Assembly (NCBI RefSeq): GCF_004006175.1
Contig: NZ_CP033219.1
Span: 496,001-560,000, forward strand
DNA: 64,000 nt
DNA from: Parasedimentitalea marina
Lineage (GTDB): Bacteria > Pseudomonadota > Alphaproteobacteria > Rhodobacterales > Rhodobacteraceae
Direction: 5' to 3'
Shown: in pieces, positions 18,078-25,693 of the stretch
Layout of the letters: each line of letters begins with the position of its first letter
Position numbering within the stretch: the first letter of the stretch is position 1
Translations under genes and position numbers: made by a program
Notes under the pieces: model-generated
What the model was told of the DNA's origin: nothing
The model's database searches: none
The model's input: only the letters and a program-made list of their open reading frames with translations

Positions 18078-18707
18078 TTATCCGAATCCCCCCCCACGAT
18101 GACGACTTAGAAATGCGTCGATCTCCTGTTGTGTTGGACGTTCGCCAGCAAAAACCTCAACATAGTGACACCCTGCAAGTGCGCGGTCCATCCGGGTCTC
18201 GATGACTTGCTTCGTGTAGTAACCACTTTGCGTCAGAATAGTTGTCAGTGCCCGATAATGCGCGGCCTCAGGCGGTTTGCCAAAACGTAGGAATATGCCC
18301 CGGACCGCGTCCAACCGGGCCTGATCCGAAGCATCCACCAATTTTTGCAGTTTTGCATCGTTTCGGGCCCAATTGTGGATTGCCAGGTCCAACGGAGCAT
18401 CAAAAAGGTCAGGATCTATCCAGCAATCTGTCAGATTAAACAGGGCGGAACACAGACTGTCCGCCGGAAGAGCGCATCGCTCAAGTATACTGCCGGTGTT
18501 GCGCGATTGCCAAAGATCAACAAGCCCACTGAGCAACTCTGCCAGGTCTTTGAAATGCCAGTAAAACCCGGTTCTGGTTAGATTCAGCTTCTTCGCAAGT
18601 GGCATGATTTTGACGGCCTCTATGCCATCTTGCACAAACAGATCATATGCCGCGTCAAGCCAAATGCTTCGGGTCGCGCGTGCGCGGGGTTGTGGGGCGG
18701 TTTCCAT
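18078..18707 (-). CDS. TetR-family transcriptional repressor
   Basis: 209 residues. The N-terminal helix-turn-helix (residues about 12-55; AAYDLFVQDGIEAVKIMPLAKKLNLTRTGFYWHF, quoted in parts by motif: AYDLF, GIEAVKI, LNLTRTGFYWHF) is typical TetR. The C-terminal ligand domain is not assignable. It is divergent from the old-yellow-enzyme-like gene at 18809. Two near-identical palindromes in the shared promoter region (18727-18740 and 18759-18772) are the obvious candidate operators, so it probably represses that gene and itself. Confidence 0.9.
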   Translation of the reverse strand: METAPQPRARATRSIWLDAAYDLFVQDGIEAVKIMPLAKKLNLTRTGFYWHFKDLAELLSGLVDLWQSRNTGSILERCALPADSLCSALFNLTDCWIDPDLFDAPLDLAIHNWARNDAKLQKLVDASDQARLDAVRGIFLRFGKPPEAAHYRALTTILTQSGYYTKQVIETRMDRALAGCHYVEVFAGERPTQQEIDAFLSRHRGGGFG

Positions 18708-18725
18708 GGCATGACTCTATTATTC

Positions 18726-18773
18726 TTGACACAGGTGTCAATTCCAGAAAGCATGAACTGACACATATGTCAG
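18726..18773. promoter_or_regulatory. Two TetR-type operator palindromes
   Basis: Site 1 is TGACACAGGTGTCA (18727-18740) and site 2 is TGACACATATGTCA (18759-18772). They are 14-bp dyads identical at 11 positions and 32 bp apart, about three helical turns on the same DNA face. Site 1 overlaps a possible -35 hexamer TTGACA at 18726-18731. They lie in the divergent intergenic region between the TetR gene and the oxidoreductase gene. Confidence 0.75.
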
Positions 18774-18808
18774 GTTTTGTGTTTCTGGTAACGTCCCAAG
18801 GATGCCCT

Positions 18809-20854
18809 ATGTCAAATGACCCTTTGCTTCAGCCATTCCAACTCAAGCATCTAACCCTGCGCAACCGGATCATGACAACCAGCCATGAACCCGCCTATCC
18901 TGAAGACGGGATGCCCAAGGAGCGCTATGCGGCCTATCATGCAGAACGCGCCAAAGCTGGCGTGGCATTGGTTATGACGGCAGGGTCGGCGGCAGTCAGC
19001 AAAGACAGCCCGCCGGTTTTCAACAATATCCTTGCCTATCGCGACGACGTGGTGCCTTGGATCCAAGACCTGACGGATGCAGTGCATGAGCATGGTTGCG
19101 CTGCGATGATACAGCTGACCCACCTCGGTCGCCGCACCACCTGGAACAAAGGGCATTGGCTGCCCTCTGTATCCTCCTCCAGACATCGCGAACCGGCACA
19201 CCGCGCCTTTCCGAAATTGATCGAAGACTGGGATATCGAGCGGATCATTAGTGATTTTGCTGACGCGGCAGAGCGCATGCAGGCAGGCGGAATGGACGGC
19301 ATTGAATTGCAGGTCTACGGTCACCTGCTGGATCAATTCTGGTCGCCGCTGACCAACGATCTGACTGGGCCCTATGGCGCTGACACTCTTGAAAACCGCA
19401 TGCGGTTCCCGATGGATGTTTTGGACGCAATTCGCAAGCGGGTGGGCGCTGAGTTCATTGTGGGCCTGCGCTACACGGCAGATGAAGCGCAAAAGGGCGG
19501 CATTTCCCCCGAAGAGGGATTGGAGATCTCCAAACGGCTGGCCGCCACCGGTAAGATTGACTTTCTCAATGTGATCCGGGGCCGTATCCACACCGATCCG
19601 GCCATGACCGATGTGATCCCGGTACAGGGGATGAAAAACGCACCGCATCTTGATTTTGCAGGCGACGTGAAGAAGGCAACTGGCATGCCGACGTTTCATG
19701 CGGCCAAGATCCCCGATGTTGCCACTGCCCGTCATGCGGTGCAGGCCGGGTTGCTGGATATGGTCGGAATGACCCGTGCACATATGGCCGACCCTCATAT
19801 CGTGCGCAAAATAATTGGGGGCCGTGAAGAGGACATCCGCCCCTGTGTTGGCGCTACTTATTGTCTCGATCGGATCTATCAGGCTGGCGACGCACTTTGC
19901 ATCCACAACGCAGCCACCGGTCGCGAGCTATCCATGCCGCATGAGATTGCGCGGGCCGATAATAAGAAAAAGGTTGTGATTGTCGGTGCGGGTCCGGCCG
20001 GATTGGAGGCGGCCCGCGTCGCATCAGAACGTGGGCATGATGTTACGGTTTTTGAGGCCGCTGCTGACCCTGGAGGACAAATTCATCTGACTGCGCAAAA
20101 CCCACGGCGGCGTGAAATGATGTCGATCATCGACTGGCGCATGTCACAGTGTGCCGCCCGCGATGTTACATTTCAGTTTAACACCTGGGCCGAACTTGAA
20201 GACGTCACTTCGCTTGATCCCGATGTAGTGATTGTAGCGACGGGGGGGATGCCCAACATCGCACTGTTTGAACAATCCGACGAACAGCCCAATGTGGTGA
20301 CAACCTGGGATATCATTTCGGGCGATGTAAAACCTGCAGGTACCGTCCTGATCTATGACGAAAGCGGTGACCACCCGGCATTGCAGGCAGCGGAGGTAGC
20401 GGCAAAGGCTGGGGCCGCCGTTGAAATTATGACACCTGATCGCACCTTTGCACCTGACGTAATGGCAATGAACCTCGTGCCCTACATGCGATCACTCCAA
20501 GACAAGGACGTGACGTTCACCCTCGCCCGTCGCCTGCTCGATGTGAAACGCGATGGCAACAGGCTGATTGCAACGGTGGGCACAGACTACAGTGACCACA
20601 CATATGAGGCGACGTTTGAGCAGGTCGTCGTCAACTATGGTACCTTGCCGTTGGACGACCTTTACTTTGATCTCAAGCCGCTATCAACGAACCAAGGTGC
20701 TGTGGATCACGAGGCGCTTATCGCTGGCAATCCGCAAACGGTTACGCGCAACGCAGGCGGGCAGTTCCAGCTGTTCCGCATTGGTGATGCGGTCTCGGCC
20801 CGTAACACACATGCAGCGATTTTTGACGCTTTGCGTTTGATGAAGGATATCTAA
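18809..20854 (+). CDS. NADH:flavin oxidoreductase of the TMADH / dimethylglycine-demethylase-like family
   Basis: 681 residues from the ATG at 18809 with AAGGA upstream. The N-terminal old-yellow-enzyme FMN barrel spans about 1-340 (QLTHLGRRTTW, DGIELQVYGHLLDQFWSPLTN with family landmarks). A cysteine segment CVGATYC...C follows near 345-365, then an FAD/NAD-binding unit from about 387 (VVIVGAGPAGLEAARVA). Canonical trimethylamine dehydrogenases have four Fe-S cysteines in CxxCxxxC...C order. Here the second is Ala, as I recall for some dimethylglycine/stachydrine demethylase homologues. Likely substrate: an N-methylated amine or amino acid. Controlled by the divergent TetR. Confidence 0.8.
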   Translation: MSNDPLLQPFQLKHLTLRNRIMTTSHEPAYPEDGMPKERYAAYHAERAKAGVALVMTAGSAAVSKDSPPVFNNILAYRDDVVPWIQDLTDAVHEHGCAAMIQLTHLGRRTTWNKGHWLPSVSSSRHREPAHRAFPKLIEDWDIERIISDFADAAERMQAGGMDGIELQVYGHLLDQFWSPLTNDLTGPYGADTLENRMRFPMDVLDAIRKRVGAEFIVGLRYTADEAQKGGISPEEGLEISKRLAATGKIDFLNVIRGRIHTDPAMTDVIPVQGMKNAPHLDFAGDVKKATGMPTFHAAKIPDVATARHAVQAGLLDMVGMTRAHMADPHIVRKIIGGREEDIRPCVGATYCLDRIYQAGDALCIHNAATGRELSMPHEIARADNKKKVVIVGAGPAGLEAARVASERGHDVTVFEAAADPGGQIHLTAQNPRRREMMSIIDWRMSQCAARDVTFQFNTWAELEDVTSLDPDVVIVATGGMPNIALFEQSDEQPNVVTTWDIISGDVKPAGTVLIYDESGDHPALQAAEVAAKAGAAVEIMTPDRTFAPDVMAMNLVPYMRSLQDKDVTFTLARRLLDVKRDGNRLIATVGTDYSDHTYEATFEQVVVNYGTLPLDDLYFDLKPLSTNQGAVDHEALIAGNPQTVTRNAGGQFQLFRIGDAVSARNTHAAIFDALRLMKDI

Positions 20855-20904
20855 TTTTTGACACCTAACAATGTTTGATGTGATCTCTTGATGTGCCGAG
20901 GGCG

Positions 20905-20923
20905 ATGGTTTGGCTGAAACCAT
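20905..20923. terminator. Hairpin between convergent genes
   Basis: ATGGTTT and AAACCAT pair around GGCTG, between the convergent oxidoreductase and cyclodeaminase genes. There is no T-run; weak terminator candidate. Confidence 0.35.
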
Positions 20924-20969
20924 TGCGGTGCAGCCCGAAACCGGCGCACCTCTGCCAACTTGCTCACCG

Positions 20970-21887
20970 TCAAGAGGCCGCGGCCGCAATAATGGCCTCT
21001 GCGATGTACAGATCCTGCAGCGCTATGCCAGAGCTGTCGAAGATTGTCGTTTCCTCAGATGTTTGGCGTCCTTTGGCGGGATCGGTCAGGACGGCCCCGA
21101 TCGCCGTCAAAGGTGTTTCGCTGTCCGCGTGTTGGAACTCGCCAATACGGGCCGATTGTTCTGGCAGGTCGCAAAACAGCCGACTTTCAGCAAATAACTC
21201 AGGCGGCAGTTCTTGCTTGCCAATAGCATCCGATCCCATGCTGGATATATGGGTGCCCGGGCGAACCCAATCGGCCTGAAATAATGGCTTTGTTGCGGTT
21301 GTGGCCGTCGCTATAATATCAGCGGCGCGGCAGGCGGTTTCAGCCTGTGACACTTCAGCAGGGAGGCCCTTTCGTCGTAATTGGCTTACAAAAGCGCGAG
21401 TCCGGTCTGCATTTCGGCCCACAACCATGATTTTGGTGAGCGGTCGAATACGGGCAATGGCCTGTGCTTCATAGGCCGCTTGGTGGCCGGTGCCGAACAG
21501 GCCAAGCACCTGGGCATCAGCACGCGCCAAAGCATCAGTTGCGACGGCATCAGCAGCTGCTGTGCGATAGGCATTCAGCTTGCCCCCTTCGACAATGGCA
21601 CCGATCCTGCCCTTGGCCTGATCAAACAGCAAGATAATCGAGTTGTGCCGCGGCAGACCCGCAGCGTCATTGGTTGGGAAGTAGGATCCGACCTTCAACC
21701 CTGTCAGGCTGCCATCGGCAGCGGATTTGACAGTAAACTTGTTTTGCGGGTCACTGGCGGTGCCATGCACCACTGGAAAGGTAGCGGCCTCCGAAGAGGT
21801 GGCGGCGATCAACGCGCTCCGCACCGCTTTGAAGGCCAGTTCATGGGATATTGCGGCGCCGGATTGTGCTTCGGTTATATGGATCAT
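20970..21887 (-). CDS. Ornithine cyclodeaminase / mu-crystallin family protein
   Basis: 305 residues from the ATG at 21887, which has a strong AGGAG; the ORF extends upstream into the previous gene. The Rossmann fold with LFGTGHQAAYEAQAI and the NAYRTAAADAVATDALAR segment are the family hallmarks, and VVGRNADRTRAF follows beta-strand 2. Members include ornithine cyclodeaminases, ketimine reductases and 3-hydroxyproline-derived imine reductases. Here an imine/ketimine reductase role is as likely as true cyclodeamination. It starts 11 bp after the D-threonine-aldolase-like gene, so the pair is an operon. Confidence 0.85.
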   Translation of the reverse strand: MIHITEAQSGAAISHELAFKAVRSALIAATSSEAATFPVVHGTASDPQNKFTVKSAADGSLTGLKVGSYFPTNDAAGLPRHNSIILLFDQAKGRIGAIVEGGKLNAYRTAAADAVATDALARADAQVLGLFGTGHQAAYEAQAIARIRPLTKIMVVGRNADRTRAFVSQLRRKGLPAEVSQAETACRAADIIATATTATKPLFQADWVRPGTHISSMGSDAIGKQELPPELFAESRLFCDLPEQSARIGEFQHADSETPLTAIGAVLTDPAKGRQTSEETTIFDSSGIALQDLYIAEAIIAAAAS

Positions 21888-21898
21888 GTCGTGTCTCC

Positions 21899-23044
21899 TT
21901 ACCAGCCGCCGAAACGTGGCCATTCCACTATGGCGTTGTCGGGCTTGGCTGGTATGACTGTGAAATGGGCATGTTGAGCAGCTGTGGCACAAGCATGGTT
22001 TGGCAGAATGCGCAGGTGGGTGCCCACAGGCAGGTCGGGCATGGATGCGGGCGCGCCGGAACGACGTGTGATGATCCCATGTTCCTGATTGGCTGACGAC
22101 AAGACCAAGTCATGCAATATATTCCCGGCATCATCGCAGACGACCCCATATCCTTGATCCAGTGCTTGGCTTGAGGTGCCCCTGTCACGCGACATCGCCA
22201 TCCATCCGGCATCCACCAGGATCCAGCCCCGGTCATTCTGGTGCCCGATGACAGTGGTCAATACCGATAGCGCGATATCATCCTGTCGGCAGACGCCAAT
22301 CCCAGCCATCACCAGATCAAAAAAGACATAGACCCCCGCACGCAATTCGGTCACCCCGGTCAAATCACGGGCCGCATGAGCGGTCGGAGTAGAGCCTACA
22401 CTAACCACAGGGCACGGCAGATTAGCCTCTCGGAGGGCCTCTGCACCAGCGACGGCCGCCGCGCGCTCAATCTCGGCAAATTTTGCATGTGCCTCGTTGC
22501 CTGCAACTGTATAACTCTCGCCAGCATGGGTCATCACCCCTCGCAGCTCTGCCCCACCTTCATGAAGGATACGCCCAATTTGGATCAGAAGCGGATCATC
22601 GGGCCGCAGGCCGCCACGATGACCGTCGCTGTCGATCTCGATAAGCACCGGAACGGGGTCTCCCGTCTCACGCGAAGCCTTGGCCACTTCCTTGGCCTGG
22701 GCCGCATTGTCCAGAATAACACTTAGATCACAGCCAGAGGCCCGAAGCGCCAACACACGTGGCAGTTTCTGCGGGGCGATCCCGACCGCGTAGAGAATAT
22801 CGGATACACCTGCAGCAAAGAAGGCCTCGGCCTCGGCCAGTGTAGAGACAGTGGCGGGGCCATCCCCGCCGGGCAAAAGTCGGCGCGCCACATCAATAGA
22901 TTTGGCAGTCTTCAAATGTGGTCGTAGTGACACCCCCAGCGCCCTTGCATGATCGGCAAGCCGGTCGATATTCCGCATCATTTTCGCTTCATCCAAGAGC
23001 AAGGACGGCGTTGTCAAATCGGCAAAACGGGAATCTGCGGTCAT
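21899..23044 (-). CDS. D-threonine aldolase / D-serine dehydratase-like PLP enzyme (alanine racemase fold)
   Basis: 381 residues. The N-terminal alanine-racemase-type barrel has the PLP lysine in LRPHLKTAKS near residue 45. The C-terminal DSD1 domain includes the metal-binding HxC-type element LPNHACATAAQHAHF near residue 355. D-threonine aldolases, D-3-hydroxyaspartate aldolases and eukaryotic D-serine dehydratases share this architecture and need PLP plus a divalent metal. Good AGGAG at the start. First gene of a two-gene operon with the cyclodeaminase homologue and divergent from a LysR gene. Confidence 0.85.
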   Translation of the reverse strand: MTADSRFADLTTPSLLLDEAKMMRNIDRLADHARALGVSLRPHLKTAKSIDVARRLLPGGDGPATVSTLAEAEAFFAAGVSDILYAVGIAPQKLPRVLALRASGCDLSVILDNAAQAKEVAKASRETGDPVPVLIEIDSDGHRGGLRPDDPLLIQIGRILHEGGAELRGVMTHAGESYTVAGNEAHAKFAEIERAAAVAGAEALREANLPCPVVSVGSTPTAHAARDLTGVTELRAGVYVFFDLVMAGIGVCRQDDIALSVLTTVIGHQNDRGWILVDAGWMAMSRDRGTSSQALDQGYGVVCDDAGNILHDLVLSSANQEHGIITRRSGAPASMPDLPVGTHLRILPNHACATAAQHAHFTVIPAKPDNAIVEWPRFGGW

Positions 23045-23092
23045 GGGTAGGGTCTCCTGGTAGCTATTCTGCCGAGGCTATCGACTGTAAGA

Positions 23093-23124
23093 GTGATTGC
23101 ACATTTACCCTTTCTAACAATCAC
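23093..23124. promoter_or_regulatory. Inverted repeat in the divergent LysR promoter region
   Basis: GTGATTG (23093-23099) and CAATCAC (23118-23124) form a 7-base inverted repeat with an 18-base spacer, immediately upstream of the LysR start and 50 bp from the divergent aldolase start. A plausible LysR recruitment or activation site. Confidence 0.4.
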
Positions 23125-23140
23125 ATTAAGTTGTTGGTTA

Positions 23141-24055
23141 ATGCTCAGCATAACCGATCTTCGTTTCTTTCAGGCCGTTGCGGCGGCTCCGTCGCTTGCG
23201 GCAGCTGCACGGGCGCTGAATGTCACGCCACCAGCGGTGACACAACGCTTGGCCCAAATTGAACAAAAATTGCAACTCAAGCTAGCCGAGCGTGGGCCCG
23301 CAGGCTTACGGTTGACGGCCGAAGGAGGGCTGCTGGCCGAACGTGGCGCTGTCATTTTGACCGACCTCGATGGATTGGCGGATCAGTTGGCAGAGCGCCG
23401 CGGAGCAATAGCAGGCCCCCTTCGGGTCATAGCTCCCTTTGGGTATGGGCGATTGAAGATCGCACCTTTCTTGGCCGCATTTGCCTTAGAGCATCCTGAG
23501 CTTGCGCCGTCTCTGACCCTGACCGAGGATCCACGTGGCGCAATGCGAACTGACCTTTGGGACGTACTCATTCATGTCGGACGATTGCCAGATTTGGGCC
23601 TGGTGCAGAAAAAACTTGCCTCGAACCGTCGCTTTCTGTGTGCGGCTCCGCGTTATGCTTCCCGGCATGGCCTGCCTGAAACGCCAGATGATCTGTCCGC
23701 GCATCGCGTTGGCGTGGTGAGGGAAGATCAAGCCGACGTAACGCTCTGGTCGTTGGTTAGTCCAAAGGGTGACATCAAAGCGGTCCGCATTCACCCAAGC
23801 TTTGACAGTAACGATGGTGAAGTCATCCGAAGCTGGGCTCTGGACGGTCTTGGCATCATCGAACGGTCAGAATGGAGCATTTGTGATGACGTGCGGGAAG
23901 GCCGGTTACTGCCCGTCCTGCCAAACTGGAGGCTGCCGGACGCTGATGTTGTTGCCCTTATGAACCCCCGTTCGGTTCGGGCCGCCCGTATCGAAGCGTT
24001 TGTGTCGCATTTGGCGGCCAAGCTCCACGAAACAGCCTGCTCTTCGGAACAATAA
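23141..24055 (+). CDS. LysR-family transcriptional regulator
   Basis: 304 residues from the ATG at 23141. The N-terminal winged helix-turn-helix is clear (ITDLRFFQAVAAAPSLAAAARALNV in family form; PPAVTQRLAQIE is the recognition helix), followed by a periplasmic-binding-type effector domain (RFLCAAPRYASRHGLPETPDDL). The ribosome site is weak. It is divergent from the D-threonine-aldolase / cyclodeaminase operon, the usual LysR target arrangement, so it most likely controls that operon in response to its substrate. Confidence 0.88.
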   Translation: MLSITDLRFFQAVAAAPSLAAAARALNVTPPAVTQRLAQIEQKLQLKLAERGPAGLRLTAEGGLLAERGAVILTDLDGLADQLAERRGAIAGPLRVIAPFGYGRLKIAPFLAAFALEHPELAPSLTLTEDPRGAMRTDLWDVLIHVGRLPDLGLVQKKLASNRRFLCAAPRYASRHGLPETPDDLSAHRVGVVREDQADVTLWSLVSPKGDIKAVRIHPSFDSNDGEVIRSWALDGLGIIERSEWSICDDVREGRLLPVLPNWRLPDADVVALMNPRSVRAARIEAFVSHLAAKLHETACSSEQ

Positions 24056-24162
24056 TCGCGTCAATCAACTTTTCGTTGGGACCGCGGTTTGAGAAGAAGG
24101 CCAACAATCAGCGTGAATAATTGCAACAAGCGATACAAGTATGTTGCCGAGTGACAGGTGCG

Positions 24163-25047
24163 TCATGCCGTTACCGAAGATTTTTCCTGCCGTGGTGTGA
24201 CGCCGAATTTCCGGGTGTACTCCCTGCTGAATTGGGTCGGGCTTTCGTAACCAACCTCAAAGGCTACACTGGAGACCGGTTTGGCCTCAGCTCTCAATAG
24301 GCGCTGTGCCTCCAGAAGACGCAGCTCTTTTTGATACTGCAGGGGCGTTGACGAGGTCACCGTTTTGAAATGTTCATGAAAGGTGGACTGGCTCATACCG
24401 GCAGTGGCCGCAAGTTCTGCAACTGGAATCTGCAGATTGTAGTCAGAGCGAATGCGTGCAATCGCCTTGGATACCCGGCTGGCCGGACTGTCATGCAAGA
24501 GCAGTTGCCGCAGCATCCCTCCGTGTTGAGCCCGGAGTAGGCGAAAATGGATCTCTTTCACAACCAGCGGCGCCAGAGCGCGTACCTCTACCGGGTTGTG
24601 AGACAGTCGAAACAGTCGGGTCATTGCGTCCACAAGACCCGCGTCTGTTTTGGCAACGCTCATGGACTGTAAATCTCCGGCTGATACGTCAGGTTCGCCA
24701 ATTTCATCATACAGGCTGCGGGCCAATGCCAGGTCCAGGCGAATGGCCAGCGACACATAGGGTTTCGCAGCCGAGGCCTGAATGACCCCAGAAATCGCTG
24801 GCATCGTGTGGCTTACGATCAACGAGTCACCCTGGCCATATCGGACATGTTTTTCTCCAAGGTGGGCCTCTTTCACGCCTTGAAGAACCAGGCACATGAT
24901 GGGTTCATAAAGTGTGGCTTCATAAGCGGTTGTATTTGGTTTGCTCAATGCAAAGAGGCAATCGACACCTGTCGGGCAGCCCGTACCAAAGGCGTCGTGG
25001 CGTTGAACATGGTCAAAAACCTCGGAAATCAGTTCATTTGATACCAT
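24163..25047 (-). CDS. AraC-family transcriptional regulator
   Basis: 294 residues. The N-terminal AraC_N cupin-like domain (YEPIMCLVLQGVKEAHLGEKHVRYG by landmarks) is followed by two helix-turn-helix motifs in the C-terminal 100 residues (VAELAATAGMSQSTFHEHFK and FEVGYESPTQFSREYTRKFG). This subfamily often sits next to dehydrogenase or oxidoreductase genes. It is divergent from the molybdenum hydroxylase operon starting at 25231 and probably regulates it. Confidence 0.9.
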   Translation of the reverse strand: MVSNELISEVFDHVQRHDAFGTGCPTGVDCLFALSKPNTTAYEATLYEPIMCLVLQGVKEAHLGEKHVRYGQGDSLIVSHTMPAISGVIQASAAKPYVSLAIRLDLALARSLYDEIGEPDVSAGDLQSMSVAKTDAGLVDAMTRLFRLSHNPVEVRALAPLVVKEIHFRLLRAQHGGMLRQLLLHDSPASRVSKAIARIRSDYNLQIPVAELAATAGMSQSTFHEHFKTVTSSTPLQYQKELRLLEAQRLLRAEAKPVSSVAFEVGYESPTQFSREYTRKFGVTPRQEKSSVTA

Positions 25048-25230
25048 CGAATCCTGCCTTTCTGCTTTGCTTACATATAGGGCCTTGCCCCAGGTCGCAG
25101 AATAGAAAAGCCGGGATGCCGGAGGAATAGGCAGGTTTCTCGGAGGATGAGGCAGGGAGAACGGGGCGGGCGTTGCTATCTAAAGCGCAATACCAAAAAA
25201 CTGACCAAGCCAACGGGAGGCCCCCAAGCC

Positions 25231-25692
25231 ATGGCAATTACACTAAATCTAAACGGCCAAACCCACGAGGTGGACGCTGAACCAGGAACCCCATTGCTGT
25301 GGGTGATCCGGGATGAATTAAAGCTAACCGGCACAAAATTTGGCTGCGGCGTTGCGTCCTGCGGGGCCTGCACAGTGCAATTGGATGGGGAACCGGTTCG
25401 CTCGTGCCAGACCTTTATAGAAGATGTCGAAGGATCCGAAATCACCACAATTGAAGGCGTGAACTCTGCGGTTTCTGCTGCGGTGCAAGCGGCCTGGATT
25501 GAACTGGACGTTGTGCAATGCGGGTACTGCCAGTCGGGTCAGATCATGTCGGCCGTGGGATTGCTTAGCGAAACCCCCAAACCTTCGGTGGCAGAGATCG
25601 ACGACTACATGAATGGCAACGCCTGCCGCTGTGCCACCTACCAACGCATCCGCGCCGCTATCCAGCGCGCATCCGAAATCCTGGAGGTCTGA
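25231..25692 (+). CDS. iorA: (2Fe-2S) small subunit of an isoquinoline 1-oxidoreductase-type molybdenum hydroxylase
   Basis: 153 residues from the ATG at 25231; an in-frame extension to 25147 is unlikely. The plant-type 2Fe-2S cluster is bound by Cys39, 44, 47 and 59 (CGVASCGAC...C). The second cluster in the helical domain is bound by Cys97, 100, 132 and 134 (CGYC, CRC). These proteins pass electrons from the molybdenum subunit to an external acceptor. The next gene starts two bases after this stop, so the subunits are made together. The symbol is a family-level call. Confidence 0.85.
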   Translation: MAITLNLNGQTHEVDAEPGTPLLWVIRDELKLTGTKFGCGVASCGACTVQLDGEPVRSCQTFIEDVEGSEITTIEGVNSAVSAAVQAAWIELDVVQCGYCQSGQIMSAVGLLSETPKPSVAEIDDYMNGNACRCATYQRIRAAIQRASEILEV

Positions 25693-25693
25693 T

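Noticed and set aside
18851..19906. 351-codon minus-strand ORF opposite the amine-oxidoreductase gene
   Set aside because: Complete antisense overlap with a motif-rich gene and composition unlike protein.
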